From Streptomyces xiamenensis (GTDB taxonomy: Bacteria > Actinomycetota > Actinomycetes > Streptomycetales > Streptomycetaceae): DNA of 64,000 nucleotides. The notes beneath the pieces were generated by a model that was not told the origin of the DNA, searched no databases, and was given only the letters and a program-made list of their open reading frames with translations. The translations under genes were made by a program, and so were the position numbers. Position 1 is the stretch's first letter; every line of letters starts with the position of its first letter. Below, piece after piece: positions 17,409 to 26,729 of this stretch. The stretch covers positions 1,178,001 through 1,242,000 of the forward strand of contig NZ_CP009922.3 of assembly GCF_000993785.3 (NCBI RefSeq), in the 5' to 3' direction.

Positions 17409-18728
17409 TCAGCCACACGGACGCACCCAGCCACGGTCGGCGGCCTCCGACCGCTCCACGGCGGGGCCGCCCGGCGAACGCAGCGGCAGCACCACCCGTA
17501 CCCGGAACCCGCCGCCGGGCACCGGCCCGGTCTCGCAGCTGCCGCCGAGCGCGGCGGCCCGCTCGCGCATGCCCGTCAGTCCGTGGCCGCCACCGGCGGC
17601 CGGGGCGCGCGGCGGCGCGGCGGCACCGCCGTGCCCATCATCCAGCACCATCACCTCGAGCCGCGCGGAGTCCCCCCGCCCCGCGCGGGAGATCCGCACC
17701 CGTGCCTTGGCGTCGGGCCCGGCGTGTTTGTGCACATTGGTGAGCGCCTCCTGGACCACCCGGTAGGCGGCCAGGTCCACGGCGGCGGGCAGCGCGCGTT
17801 CCTCCTCGCCGTCCCCGCGCTCGACGGCCACCGCCATCCCGGCGCGGCTGAAGCCGTCGACGAGGTCACCGAGCACCGCCAGGCCCTTGGTGGGCTCGGT
17901 GGGGGCGACCGGATCGTCGCGGTGCCGCAGCAGCCCGACCGTGGTCTGGAGCTCGCTCAGCGCCTGCCGGCTGGCCAGCCGTACCTGGGCGAGCGCCTCC
18001 TTGGCCTGGTCGGGGCGGCTGTCCATGACATGGGAGGCGACCCCGGCCTGCACATTGACCAGGGCGATGTGGTGGGCGACGACGTCGTGGAGTTCTCGGG
18101 CGATCCGCAGCCGCTCCTCGGCGACCCGGCGGCGCGCCTCCTCCTCGCGGGTGGCCTCGGCTCGCTCGGCCCGCTCGCGTATCGCGTTGACGGCGGCCCG
18201 CCGGTGGCGCACGGCGTCGCCCGCCAGACCGGCCAGCGCGGTCCAGGCGATGATGCCGAAGTTCTCCGAGGTGTACCAGGGCTGAGCGCCCAGCAGCATG
18301 CCGGCCACCGTGATCAGGGCCAGCGTGCAGGTGCCCACCCGCAGTGTGGTGGGGCGGTCGGTGGAGGCGGCCAGGGTGAACAGGGCCACCGCCACCATGC
18401 CCATCATCGAGGTGTGGCGCTCGCCGGGCGAGTGCGAGAACGTGCCCATGATCAGCTCGACGAGCGTCAGCACGATGGTGGCGCACAGCACCGGGCCCGG
18501 ATGGCGGCGGCGCAGCACCAGCGCGCCCGCGCCCAGCAGCGCGGTGACGACGGTGTGGAGGGGCAGCGGGCGCTGGCCGAAGCCGTCGCCGCCACCGGGG
18601 TGCTTGTTGATCGTGACCGACAGGACGAGCACGATCAGCAGCGTCACCGAGGCCACCAGCGCGTCCACGACCAGCGGGTGCAGCAGCCAGGGCCGCGGGC
18701 GGGCGGGGGTGCCGGGGTGAGCAGTCAC
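17409..18728 (-). CDS. sensor histidine kinase (HisKA_3 type)
   Basis: Membrane sensor of a two-component system. The 439 residues give four to six hydrophobic segments in residues 15-170, a dimerisation/phospho-acceptor region with His214 in RIARELHDVVAHH, and a C-terminal HATPase domain with VQEALTNVHKHA and DDGHGG. Short extracellular loops suggest it senses a membrane-level signal rather than a large ligand (inference). Start GTG 18728 lacks a strong ribosome site; GTG 18764 is an alternative. Confidence 0.9.
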   Translation of the reverse strand: MTAHPGTPARPRPWLLHPLVVDALVASVTLLIVLVLSVTINKHPGGGDGFGQRPLPLHTVVTALLGAGALVLRRRHPGPVLCATIVLTLVELIMGTFSHSPGERHTSMMGMVAVALFTLAASTDRPTTLRVGTCTLALITVAGMLLGAQPWYTSENFGIIAWTALAGLAGDAVRHRRAAVNAIRERAERAEATREEEARRRVAEERLRIARELHDVVAHHIALVNVQAGVASHVMDSRPDQAKEALAQVRLASRQALSELQTTVGLLRHRDDPVAPTEPTKGLAVLGDLVDGFSRAGMAVAVERGDGEEERALPAAVDLAAYRVVQEALTNVHKHAGPDAKARVRISRAGRGDSARLEVMVLDDGHGGAAAPPRAPAAGGGHGLTGMRERAAALGGSCETGPVPGGGFRVRVVLPLRSPGGPAVERSEAADRGWVRPCG

Positions 18729-18812
18729 TGTGCCAGAGTACGAGCAGGGGCCGTCCTGCGGCACCGGCCGCGTACGCAGCGGCGTGAGGGGGCCGGTGGG
18801 ACGCCACCTCGG

Positions 18813-18838
18813 GGGCCGGTCCGGTGTGGGACCGGCCC
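18813..18838 (-). terminator. hairpin after the pspAA gene
   Basis: GGGCCGGTCC and GGACCGGCCC form a 10-bp perfect stem 15 bases beyond the pspAA stop, separating it from the kinase-regulator unit. Confidence 0.65.
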
Positions 18839-18852
18839 GCGGGCGGGCCGGG

Positions 18853-19131
18853 TCAGTCCGGGATGAGGCCGTCGTCGGTGAGCATCGCGCGGACCTCGTC
18901 GATACTCGCGTCCGGCGGGGGAAGCAGCAGATCGGACGGTTCGAGCGCGTCGGCGTCCAGCGGTGTGCCCATGCCCCGGACGGCGTCCAGCAGCGCGGTC
19001 AGCGTCCGCCGGAATCCCTCCTCGTCATGGGCCTCGACCTCGGCCGTCAGCTCGTCGTCGAGTTCATTGAGCTTGGGGAAGTGGCTGTCATCCAGCTTCA
19101 CCTGCCCCTCACCCATGATCCGTACGATCAC
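18853..19131 (-). CDS. pspAA: PspA-associated protein PspAA
   Basis: A 92-residue acidic protein beginning MIVRIMGEGQV, with LDELD-type helices and a C-terminal LTDDGLIPD. This matches the small PspAA partner that actinobacteria encode next to PspA. It lies 46 bases downstream of pspA on the same strand, so the two are probably cotranscribed. PspA/PspAA form a membrane-associated stress module; the precise role of PspAA is not settled. Confidence 0.8.
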   Translation of the reverse strand: MIVRIMGEGQVKLDDSHFPKLNELDDELTAEVEAHDEEGFRRTLTALLDAVRGMGTPLDADALEPSDLLLPPPDASIDEVRAMLTDDGLIPD

Positions 19132-19177
19132 ACCGCTCTCCTTGCCCCTGTGGGTCTTCTTCAGCGCGGACAGGCTG

Positions 19178-19972
19178 TCACTGCTTGTCGAACCGGGGGG
19201 ACTCCTGCTGGTCGCCCCGCGTGGCGGAGCCGTTGCCGCCCTCGATCGCGGCCCGGCCGCCGCTGCTGCCGCCGGACAGCTCGGCCTTCATCCGCTCCAG
19301 CTCCAGCTCCACGTCGGAGTTGGAGGAGATGCGGTCCAGCTCGGCCGTCAGGTCGTCCTTGGAGGTCCCGGTCGGGTCGTCCAGGGCGCCGGAGGCCAGC
19401 AGCTCGTCGATGGCGCCGGAGCGGGCCTGGAGCTGCGCGGTCTTGTCCTCGGCGCGCTGGATCGCGAGGCCGACGTCGCCCATCTCCTCGGAGATGCCGG
19501 AGAACGCCTCGCCGATCTGGGTCTGCGCCTGGGCCGCGGTGTAGGTGGCCTTGATGGTCTCCTTCTTGGTGCGGAAGGCGTCCACCTTGGCCTGCAGCCG
19601 CTGGGCGGCCAGGGTCAGCTTGTTCTCCTCGGCCTGGAGCGTCTCGTGCTGCGTCTGCAGGTCGGAGACCTGCTGCTGGAGCGCGGAGCGCCGGGTCAGG
19701 GCCTCGCGGGCGAGGTCCTCACGGCCCAGGGCCAGGGCCTTCTTGCCCTGCTCCTCCAGCTTGGAGGACTGGCCGTTCAGCTGGTTCAGCTGGAGCTCAA
19801 GGCGTTTGCGGGAGGTCGCCACGTCGGCGACTCCACGGCGTACCTTCTGGAGCAGCTCCAGCTGCTTCTGGTACGAGTAATCGAGCGTCTCGCGCGGGTC
19901 CTCGGCCCGGTCCAGGGCCTTGTTGGCTTTCGCGCGGAAGATCATCCCCATCCGCTTCATCAAACCACTCAT
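19178..19972 (-). CDS. pspA: PspA/IM30 family membrane-stress protein
   Basis: Phage-shock protein A family: coiled-coil protein that oligomerises on the inner membrane face and protects it when damaged. From ATG 19972 the 264 residues start with the amphipathic helix MKRMGMIFRAKANKALDRAEDP and continue as long Gln/Glu/Lys-rich coiled coil to about residue 220, ending in a flexible Gly/Ser-rich tail. ATG 19972 is chosen over an upstream in-frame ATG because the protein then begins where PspA proteins normally begin. Same strand as pspAA. Confidence 0.92.
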   Translation of the reverse strand: MSGLMKRMGMIFRAKANKALDRAEDPRETLDYSYQKQLELLQKVRRGVADVATSRKRLELQLNQLNGQSSKLEEQGKKALALGREDLAREALTRRSALQQQVSDLQTQHETLQAEENKLTLAAQRLQAKVDAFRTKKETIKATYTAAQAQTQIGEAFSGISEEMGDVGLAIQRAEDKTAQLQARSGAIDELLASGALDDPTGTSKDDLTAELDRISSNSDVELELERMKAELSGGSSGGRAAIEGGNGSATRGDQQESPRFDKQ

Positions 19973-20207
19973 CGGCCTGGGCGCCCCCTTCGTGACGGAC
20001 TCGGACCTAAAGACCATTCTCCTGCTTGATCCCCTAGCCTACGGGGCGCTCTCCCATTAGCGCACTGTCCGGCCCGGAATCGGGTCATCCCGCAGGAGGA
20101 TCGATACCGGACCGAGTCCGGCGCAGGGTGGAGGGGCGACCCTGGGTGATACCGGGGTTGCCGCAGGGGGCTCACGGTTCCCGTGGCTCACCCCGTACCC
20201 TGGAGAT

Positions 20208-20798
20208 GTGTTCCGAAGCCGTGCGAAAGAAGAGCAGGCCCCCGCGACGGTGGCCGAGCCGCAGATCCGTGACGCCCAGGCGCCCAAGGGGCGGCCCACC
20301 CCCAAGCGCAGCGAGGCGGAGGCCCTGCGGCGTGCCGTCGTGAAGCCGCCGGCTTCCCGCAAGGAGGCCGCCAAGCGGCAGCGCGAGGCCCGCAAGGTGG
20401 CGCTGGCCAAGCAGCGCGAGGCGCTGCTGAGCGGTGACGAGCGGCATCTGCCGCTGCGTGACCGCGGCCCGGTGCGCCGCTTCGCGCGGGACTTCACCGA
20501 CAGCAAGTGGCATGTGGCGGAGTACTTCCTGCCCATCGCCGTGCTGATCCTGGTCCTCAGCATGATCCCGTCGGCCGCGCCGATCGCGATGCTGCTGTGG
20601 CTCGGTGTCATCCTCATGATCGTGATGGACTCGGTGGTCTCCTCGCGCCAGCTGAAGAAGGCGCTCGCGGAGCACTACCCGAACGAGAGCCACCGCGGCG
20701 CGCGTGCGTACGCCCTGATGCGTACCCTCCAGCTGCGCCGGATGCGGCTGCCGAAGCCGCAGATCAAGCGGGGCGAGGCGCCCCGTACCGGCCGCTGA
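20208..20798 (+). CDS. DUF3043 membrane protein
   Basis: Conserved actinobacterial protein of unknown function. The 196 residues have a basic, charged N-terminal 100 residues (repeated KR/RE blocks, probably cytosolic and helical), two adjacent membrane helices (about 105-122 and 126-143) and a basic C-terminal tail ending KRGEAPRTGR. Start GTG 20208 directly follows GGAGAT. It is divergent from pspA with 235 bases between starts; that gap shows no clear site to me. Confidence 0.85.
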   Translation: MFRSRAKEEQAPATVAEPQIRDAQAPKGRPTPKRSEAEALRRAVVKPPASRKEAAKRQREARKVALAKQREALLSGDERHLPLRDRGPVRRFARDFTDSKWHVAEYFLPIAVLILVLSMIPSAAPIAMLLWLGVILMIVMDSVVSSRQLKKALAEHYPNESHRGARAYALMRTLQLRRMRLPKPQIKRGEAPRTGR

Positions 20799-20881
20799 GC
20801 CGTTCGTTTCCCCCACACGCCCCCGGAATGGCGTAGCGCATATGCGCCGCCCCGGGGGCGTGCGCCGTCACAATCCGCTGT

Positions 20882-21940
20882 ATGACGCCGATCCCCGGTC
20901 CCTCAGCGCTCCCCCTCCAACGCCCCCTCCGCGCGCTGGCCGCGCTCGGCGCCCTGTGCGCGCTGCTGGCCGGCTGCACCCGGTCGGACGGTACGGCGCC
21001 GGCCGCCGACACCGCGCCGCGGGCCGACGCGGGGGCGCTGGAGGACGCGTACCAGCAGGTGGTGTCGGACGTGCTGCCGTCGGTCGTGCAGATCACCACG
21101 CGGGACGGGCTGGGCTCGGGGATCATCTACGACGGCGACGGGCACATCGTCACCAACGCCCATGTGGTGGGTGAGGAGCAGGAGTTCGAGGTGCTGCTGG
21201 CGGATCAGCAGCAGCCGTTGCCGGCCACCCTGGTGGCCACCTACGCCCCGCAGGACCTGGCCGTCATCGTGCTGGACGACAGGCCGGACCGGCTGCGGCC
21301 CGCCACGTTCGGGGACAGCGGTCGGGTGGAGGTGGGGCAGATCGTGCTGGCGATGGGCAACCCGCTGGGGCTGTCCTCCAGCGTCACCCAGGGCATCGTC
21401 TCGGCGGTGGGCCGCTCGGTGAGCGAGGGCGAGGGCCAGGCGACGCTGGGCGACCTGGTGCAGACCTCGGCGGCCATCAACCCGGGCAACAGCGGAGGCG
21501 CGCTGGTCAATCTCAAGGGTGAGGTGGTCGGCATCCCCACGCTGGCGGCGCGCGATCCGCAGCTGGGCGGGGGCCAGGCGCCCGGGATCGGGTTCGCGAT
21601 CCCCTCGCGCACGGTCACCGATCTGGCCGACCAGATGATCGAGGACGGGAAAGTGACCCGGTCGGGGCGGGCGGCGCTGGGGGTGACGGTGCGGACCATC
21701 CTGGGCGACGGGTTCCAGCCGATCGGGGCGGCGATCGTGGACCTGACGGAGAACGGCCCGGCGGCGGACGCGGGGCTGCGGGCCGGGGATGTCCTGGTGC
21801 GGCTCGGCGAGGAGCCGGTGACCGATGTGGTGACGCTGTCGGAGGCGCTCGCGGCGTACCAGCCGGGCGACGAGGTGGCGGTGGGGTATCTGCGCAACGG
21901 CGACCGGCACGACACGAAGGTGACGCTGGGCGAGGTGTGA
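20882..21940 (+). CDS. HtrA/DegP-like lipoprotein serine protease
   Basis: Exported quality-control protease. The 352 residues have a lipobox LAGC (Cys32), a trypsin-like domain with the full triad His94 (TNAHVV), Asp125 (QDLAVI) and Ser204 (GNSGGAL), and one C-terminal PDZ domain (about 255-345). A lipid anchor replaces the transmembrane helix common in other actinobacterial HtrA proteins. Close to psp genes and a two-component system, which fits envelope stress, although it is transcribed from its own strand and unit. Confidence 0.9.
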   Translation: MTPIPGPSALPLQRPLRALAALGALCALLAGCTRSDGTAPAADTAPRADAGALEDAYQQVVSDVLPSVVQITTRDGLGSGIIYDGDGHIVTNAHVVGEEQEFEVLLADQQQPLPATLVATYAPQDLAVIVLDDRPDRLRPATFGDSGRVEVGQIVLAMGNPLGLSSSVTQGIVSAVGRSVSEGEGQATLGDLVQTSAAINPGNSGGALVNLKGEVVGIPTLAARDPQLGGGQAPGIGFAIPSRTVTDLADQMIEDGKVTRSGRAALGVTVRTILGDGFQPIGAAIVDLTENGPAADAGLRAGDVLVRLGEEPVTDVVTLSEALAAYQPGDEVAVGYLRNGDRHDTKVTLGEV

Positions 21941-21949
21941 GGGGCGGGC

Positions 21950-21978
21950 GGCGTACGGGGCCGGGGGACCCGTACGCC
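21950..21978. terminator. terminator between two convergent protease genes
   Basis: GGCGTACGGG and CCCGTACGCC form a perfect 10-bp stem centred between the stops at 21940 and 21986. Confidence 0.75.
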
Positions 21979-21985
21979 GGTCAGG

Positions 21986-22813
21986 TCAGCCGGCGTTCAG
22001 GACGCTCGCGACCCACCGCGCGTGGTGCGGGACGCTGACGTGCACGCCGTGGTGGACGCCGCACTCCTCGGAGGCGCCGCCGGGAGCGAGGTCGCGGGAG
22101 ACGACGGCGGTCAGCTGCCGACGGCCGTCGGCGTACCGCAGGACGGGGGCGCCGGAATCGCCGTAGCACGTGCCGTCGGCCGGGTCGGGGCTGACACAGA
22201 GGTCCCCCTCCGTGAGTTCGTGGGGTCCGCCGGTGCGGCATGCGGCGTCCGGGATCACCTCGGTGTCGAGCTGGTGCAGTGCGGCCGGCGGAGCGGGGTG
22301 GGTGGTGCCGAGGAGGCCCCAGCCGAGGACGCGGACGCGGTCGCCCGGCTGGGCGGGGGTGCCGGCGAGCTCGACGGGCTCCAGGTCCACCGCCCGGTCC
22401 AGCCGGAGCAGGGCGAGGTCCGCGTGCCAGGACTCCCGCGGCGCGTGGCCGGGGTGGACGAGGACCTCGGAGACTCCGGCCACGGCGCCCCCGGCGGTGC
22501 GGTCCCGGGAGCCCACCCGCACCGAGAGCTGGGCGGGGTCCACGGTGGCGTCGCCGTCGGCCACGCAGTGCGCGGCCGTCAGGACCCACCGCTCGTGGAT
22601 CAGGGATCCGCCGCAGCGGAAGGCGGGCCCGCCCTTGTCGCGCTGGCCGGAGACGGCGGTGACGAAGGGGTATTCCCCGGTCGCCCTCTCGCCTCCGACG
22701 ATGGCCCGGGCCGCCGCCGGGAGGACGGCCAGGACGACCGCGGCGACGGCCACCGCCACCGCTCTCCCGCTGCGGGTCCGGCGTCGGCCGGCGGCCTGTG
22801 GTGGGTGCGTCAT
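21986..22813 (-). CDS. secreted trypsin-like serine protease
   Basis: S1-family extracellular protease. The 275 residues from ATG 22813 give a signal peptide (about 1-37; basic start, long Ala/Val core, AARA cut) followed immediately by IVGG, the trypsin N-terminus, so there is essentially no propeptide. The triad is complete: His82 (TAAHC), Asp132 (DLALL) and Ser220 (GDSGAP). Longer in-frame starts are ignored because they would bury the signal peptide. Convergent with the HtrA-like gene. Confidence 0.9.
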   Translation of the reverse strand: MTHPPQAAGRRRTRSGRAVAVAVAAVVLAVLPAAARAIVGGERATGEYPFVTAVSGQRDKGGPAFRCGGSLIHERWVLTAAHCVADGDATVDPAQLSVRVGSRDRTAGGAVAGVSEVLVHPGHAPRESWHADLALLRLDRAVDLEPVELAGTPAQPGDRVRVLGWGLLGTTHPAPPAALHQLDTEVIPDAACRTGGPHELTEGDLCVSPDPADGTCYGDSGAPVLRYADGRRQLTAVVSRDLAPGGASEECGVHHGVHVSVPHHARWVASVLNAG

Positions 22814-23012
22814 CGAGGTGTTCGCCCGCTCTCGTCGCTCACCCGCGCCCCCGTGCGGAGGGGCGGGAGACCGGCGGATCGCCCGTCCCTCCGTGGCGCG
22901 TGGGGCCATCGTGGCGTACGAGGCGGGGAAACTCGGGTACGACAAGCCGAACACACGATGATCCGGCCCCGACTGACGGGGTGCCGGTTCCCCCTCCGGG
23001 CCCGCCCCGGGG

Positions 23013-23228
23013 TCAGCTGTCGTCCGCCGCCTCGTGCAGGCTCATCGGCCCGTACACCTTGCTGCCGTCCTCCAGCAGCGTCACCTGGTCCACGCCCTCC
23101 GCCAGCAGGTCCTTCCAGATCTCGCCGATCCAGCTCTCCGCATCCCCCTGCGTACCGAAGTCGCCCGGGTCGGATCCGACCGGGGCCACCGAACCGTCCG
23201 CCTTCTCGAACCGCCACACCCACGCCAT
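23013..23228 (-). CDS. small conserved actinobacterial protein, unknown
   Basis: Seventy-one acidic residues starting MAWVWRFEKADG from ATG 23228, with GGAGG eight bases upstream, which decides the start against a longer reading. Trp-rich N-terminus, no membrane segment, no cysteine; likely cytosolic. I recall similar small proteins in other Streptomyces but know no function. It stands alone, divergent from cobU. Confidence 0.75.
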   Translation of the reverse strand: MAWVWRFEKADGSVAPVGSDPGDFGTQGDAESWIGEIWKDLLAEGVDQVTLLEDGSKVYGPMSLHEAADDS

Positions 23229-23391
23229 GGACGCCTCCGCTTCTGCCGCTTCCACTGCTGCTGCTACAAGTGCGATCTCGGTATGTACTGCCCGCACGCC
23301 GCTCCGGCTACCGCTGATCGCAGACTAGATCACCCCCCACCCACGCGCGGCTGCGACAGCGGACGCGATCGGATGGCGAGAGGATCAGCAC

Positions 23392-24588
23392 GTGGACGTC
23401 ACTCTGCTCGGCACCGGCGCGCCCGCCGGTCTCCCCCGCCCCGGCTGCCCGTGCGCCTCCTGCGCCCGGGCGCTGGGCCCCGACGCGCGCAACGCGACCG
23501 CGCTGCTGATCGACGGGGTCCTGCTGCTCGACCTCACCCCGGGACCGGCCCTGGCCGCCGCCCGCGCCGGGCGGACGCTGCACGGCGTACGGCAGGTGCT
23601 GCTCACCCACCCGCACACCTCCCCCGGCGTGGAGGTGCCGGCCGACCTGCCCGCCCCGGTGCGCGTCCCGGACGGCAAGGAACTGGCCCTGATCACCGGG
23701 CACCGGGTCCGCGCGCTGGCGCTCGACGTTCCCGGCACCGGCTACGCGGTGACCGGCCCCGACGGCAGCCGGCTGCTGTACCTGCCGCCCGGCGCCGCCC
23801 CCGCCGGGCTGCCGGCCGACGGACCCGCCTACGACATGTGCCTGCTGGACGTCATCGGCCGCCCCGGGGCGCTGGCCCGGCTGCGGGCGGCGGGCGCGGT
23901 GACCTGGACCACCGATGTACTGGCCGTGCACCTGGACCACGACGTACCGCCCGGCGCCGAACTGCGCCGCCGGCTGGCCGCGGCCGGCGCCCGGCTGGAA
24001 CCGGACGGCACCACCCTGGCCGTCGGGGACTTCCGCGACGTGCCCGAGCCACCGCGGCGGACCCTGGTCCTGGGCGGCGCGCGGTCGGGCAAGTCCGCCG
24101 AGGCGGAACGGCGGCTGGCCGCGTACCCCGACGTCGTCTACGTGGCCACCGGCGGACAGCGGCCCGCCGACCCCGAGTGGCAGCACCGCATCGCCGTCCA
24201 CCGCGAGCGGCGCCCCGGCGGCTGGAGCACCAGGGAGACCTGCGACCTGGTCCCGCTGCTTCAGGCCCCCGACGGGCCGCCGCTGCTGATCGACTGTCTG
24301 GCGCTGTGGCTCACCGACGTCATGGACCGGGCCCGCGCCTGGGAGGCGGCGGACGCCGGGGAGTTGCCCGAGGTCGCCGGGCGCACCGCGGAACTGGCCG
24401 AGGCGCTGCGGACCACGGGGCGCACAGTGGTGCTGGTGAGCAACGAGGTGGGTTCCGGCATAGTCCCGGCGACCCCGGCCGGCCGCCGCTTCCGCGACGA
24501 ACTGGGCCGCCTCAACGCGGCGATCGCCGCCGAGTGCGAGCAGGTCCTGCTGGCGGTGGCGGGCACCGTGACCACGCTCCGGCCCTGA
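23392..24588 (+). CDS. cobU: MBL-like domain fused to CobU (adenosylcobinamide kinase/guanylyltransferase)
   Basis: The C-terminal about 170 residues are CobU, which phosphorylates adenosylcobinamide and attaches GMP: P-loop GGARSGKS (about 228-235), guanylylated His in IAVHRERRP, and VSNEVGSGIVP. The N-terminal about 220 residues resemble a metallo-beta-lactamase fold (LLGTGAPAG; LLTHPHTSPG near residue 72), but the HxHxDH metal motif is reduced to HPHTSP, so hydrolase activity is doubtful. This fused form is familiar from Streptomyces. Start GTG 23392 follows GAGAGGATC. cobT begins 95 bases downstream on the same strand. Confidence 0.9.
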   Translation: MDVTLLGTGAPAGLPRPGCPCASCARALGPDARNATALLIDGVLLLDLTPGPALAAARAGRTLHGVRQVLLTHPHTSPGVEVPADLPAPVRVPDGKELALITGHRVRALALDVPGTGYAVTGPDGSRLLYLPPGAAPAGLPADGPAYDMCLLDVIGRPGALARLRAAGAVTWTTDVLAVHLDHDVPPGAELRRRLAAAGARLEPDGTTLAVGDFRDVPEPPRRTLVLGGARSGKSAEAERRLAAYPDVVYVATGGQRPADPEWQHRIAVHRERRPGGWSTRETCDLVPLLQAPDGPPLLIDCLALWLTDVMDRARAWEAADAGELPEVAGRTAELAEALRTTGRTVVLVSNEVGSGIVPATPAGRRFRDELGRLNAAIAAECEQVLLAVAGTVTTLRP

Positions 24589-24683
24589 CCGCCCGGGCGC
24601 CGCGCGGGGCCGGCCGGGACCGGGTGGCCGGGGCCGCACCACGGGCCGCTGGGCTGCGGTGACGGACAGGTAGCCTCTACCCC

Positions 24684-25802
24684 ATGAGCGACGGTGGTCT
24701 GACCCTTGATGCCTTCGGCGACCTCATCGAGCGGCCAAGTGCCAAGCTGCGGCGGGAGGCCGAGGACCGGCGCACCCGGATCGGGCTGCCGGCCCGGGCA
24801 CTCGGCCGGCTGGACGACCTGGGCGGCTGGCTGGCCGCCGCCCAGGGACAGGTGCCGGTGCGGGCGATCGAATCGCCCAAGGCGGTGCTGTTCGCCGGCG
24901 ACCACGGCATCGCCGAACTCGGTGTCTCGGCACGTCCGGCCGGCAGCGCCTCGACTCTGGTGCGGGCCGCCCTGGACGGTACGAGCCCGGCGGCGATCCT
25001 CGCCCGGCGGGCCGGGGTGCCGCTGCGGATCGTGGACACCTCGCTGGACTGCCCGGTGGAGGAACTCCCCGAGGAGGTCACCCGCTATCGGGTACGGCGC
25101 GGCTCGGGCCGGCTCGACATCGAGAACTCGCTGACCCCCGAGGAGGCCGAAGCGGCCTTCCGCGCCGGGATGGCGGTCGCCGACGAGGAAGCCGACTCCG
25201 GCACCGACCTGCTGCTCCTGGGGGACATCTCGGTGGGCGGCACCACCCCCGCCGGGGTGCTGATCGCCGCCATGTGCGGCACCGACGCCTCGGTGGTCAC
25301 CGGGCGCGGCGGGATCCGCATCGATGACCTGGCGTGGATGCGCAAGTGCGCGGCCATCCGGGACGGGCTGCGCCGGGGCCGGCCGATCCTGGGCGACCAG
25401 CTGGCGCTGCTCGCGGCGGTGGCCGGGGCCGACCTGACGGCGATGACGGGCTTCCTGCTCCAGTGCGCGGTACGGCGTACCCCGGTGATCCTGGACGGCG
25501 TCGTCTCCACGGCGTGCGCGCTGGTGGCGCAGCGGATCGCGTTCCGCTCCCCCGACTGGTGGCTGGCGGGTCAGGCGAGCGGGGAGCCCGGGCAGGCCAA
25601 GGCCCTGGACCGGATGGCGATGGACCCGCTGCTGGATCACGGCGTGACCGTGGGCGAGGGCACCGGGGCGCTTCTGGCCCTCCCCCTGGTCCGTGCGGCG
25701 GCCGACCTGGCGGCCGAGCTCCCGGTCCTGCCGGAGCCGGCCCCCGAGGCCGAGCCCGCGCGGGACGACGCGGCGCAGACGGCGATCACCGAGGCGACGT
25801 AA
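24684..25802 (+). CDS. cobT: nicotinate-nucleotide-dimethylbenzimidazole phosphoribosyltransferase
   Basis: Makes alpha-ribazole phosphate, the lower-ligand nucleotide of cobalamin. The 372 residues carry the CobT features AGDHGIAELGVS near residue 75, GDISVGGTTPAGV near 180 and the catalytic glutamate region GEGTGALLALPL near 320. Follows cobU on the same strand; cobS lies 0.9 kb further on, past a gene on the opposite strand. I looked for a cobalamin riboswitch upstream of these genes and did not recognise one. Confidence 0.95.
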   Translation: MSDGGLTLDAFGDLIERPSAKLRREAEDRRTRIGLPARALGRLDDLGGWLAAAQGQVPVRAIESPKAVLFAGDHGIAELGVSARPAGSASTLVRAALDGTSPAAILARRAGVPLRIVDTSLDCPVEELPEEVTRYRVRRGSGRLDIENSLTPEEAEAAFRAGMAVADEEADSGTDLLLLGDISVGGTTPAGVLIAAMCGTDASVVTGRGGIRIDDLAWMRKCAAIRDGLRRGRPILGDQLALLAAVAGADLTAMTGFLLQCAVRRTPVILDGVVSTACALVAQRIAFRSPDWWLAGQASGEPGQAKALDRMAMDPLLDHGVTVGEGTGALLALPLVRAAADLAAELPVLPEPAPEAEPARDDAAQTAITEAT

Positions 25803-25907
25803 GTCTCCCCGGGCGGGCGGGCCCTGACGGTGCGGGGGATGGTCGTGCGCCGTGCCCGCGCCACCCGGTGCCGGGCGGCGCGGGGCCCGCGTCCCGGGCC
25901 ACCGGCG

Positions 25908-26695
25908 CTACGCGCCTCCCGCGTCCCCGCCACCGCCGTCCCGCTTCTGGCGCTGTTCGTCGGTCGGGGTGCCGCCCAGCCAGTCCTCCACTTTCTTGCT
26001 GGGGCCCGACCAGCGGGCGTCGTGACGTTCGGCCCTGCGGGCGGCGCGGGCCGCCGTCTTAGGGCGGCGACGGTACAGGCGGTGGGCCCAGGGCGAGTCG
26101 GGGCGGGCCAGGCGGACCGCCCCGAACAGGGCGACCGGCGGGACCAGCACCCCCACAGCGCCAGCCAGCGTTTGCCCTTGAGCAGGGTGATCAGCACCAG
26201 CGCGAAGTTCACCAGCACCGTCGCGATGGCGTTGCCGCGCGTGACCTTCTCCTCCGCCGAGACGTTCCTGACGTCCAGCGGGACGAACCCCGCCAGCAGC
26301 ATCGCCACCAGGGCCGCCGTGACCACCACGAGTTCCACGCTCTGCCGGCCCTGCTCGCTCCAGTACACGTCGTGCAGATGCAGGATGAGCGCGAACTCGT
26401 CGAGCACCAGGCCCGCGCCGATCCCGAACAGCACCGCCACCACGTACGCCGTGATGCCCACCGCACCGGCCGCGATGCCGCCGAAGCCGCCGATGAGCAT
26501 GAGGATCACGCCCGGCACCACGTGGTGGACGTGAGTGCCGCCCGCGCCCGTCACATCGTGGAAAGGGCCGCGGCCGGCCCGGATCAGCCGGGTGATGGTG
26601 CGGGTGATGACGAAGGTGAGGATGAACGCGGCCAGCGCCAGCAGCAGCGGCAGCTTCCCCGGTTCGACGATGTTGCGGTACAGCCAGTGCCCCAT
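25908..26695 (-). pseudogene. frameshifted membrane-protein gene between cobT and cobS
   Basis: From ATG 26695 (AGGAG eight bases upstream) the frame encodes about five membrane helices with an HVHHVVPG motif, up to LLKGKRWLALWG. After the run of five C at 26150-26154 (G on the coding strand) the frame goes to nonsense, while the next frame continues a natural sequence, VLVPPVALFGAV, through a basic tail ending near KKVEDWLGGTP. One extra G in the run would restore one product of about 263 residues. Either a genuine frameshift mutation or a homopolymer sequencing error. The function is unknown; the His-containing loop could bind metal. Confidence 0.75.
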
Positions 26696-26729
26696 GGCTC
26701 CTGAGCGTCCGGGGCTACGCTGCCGCCTC

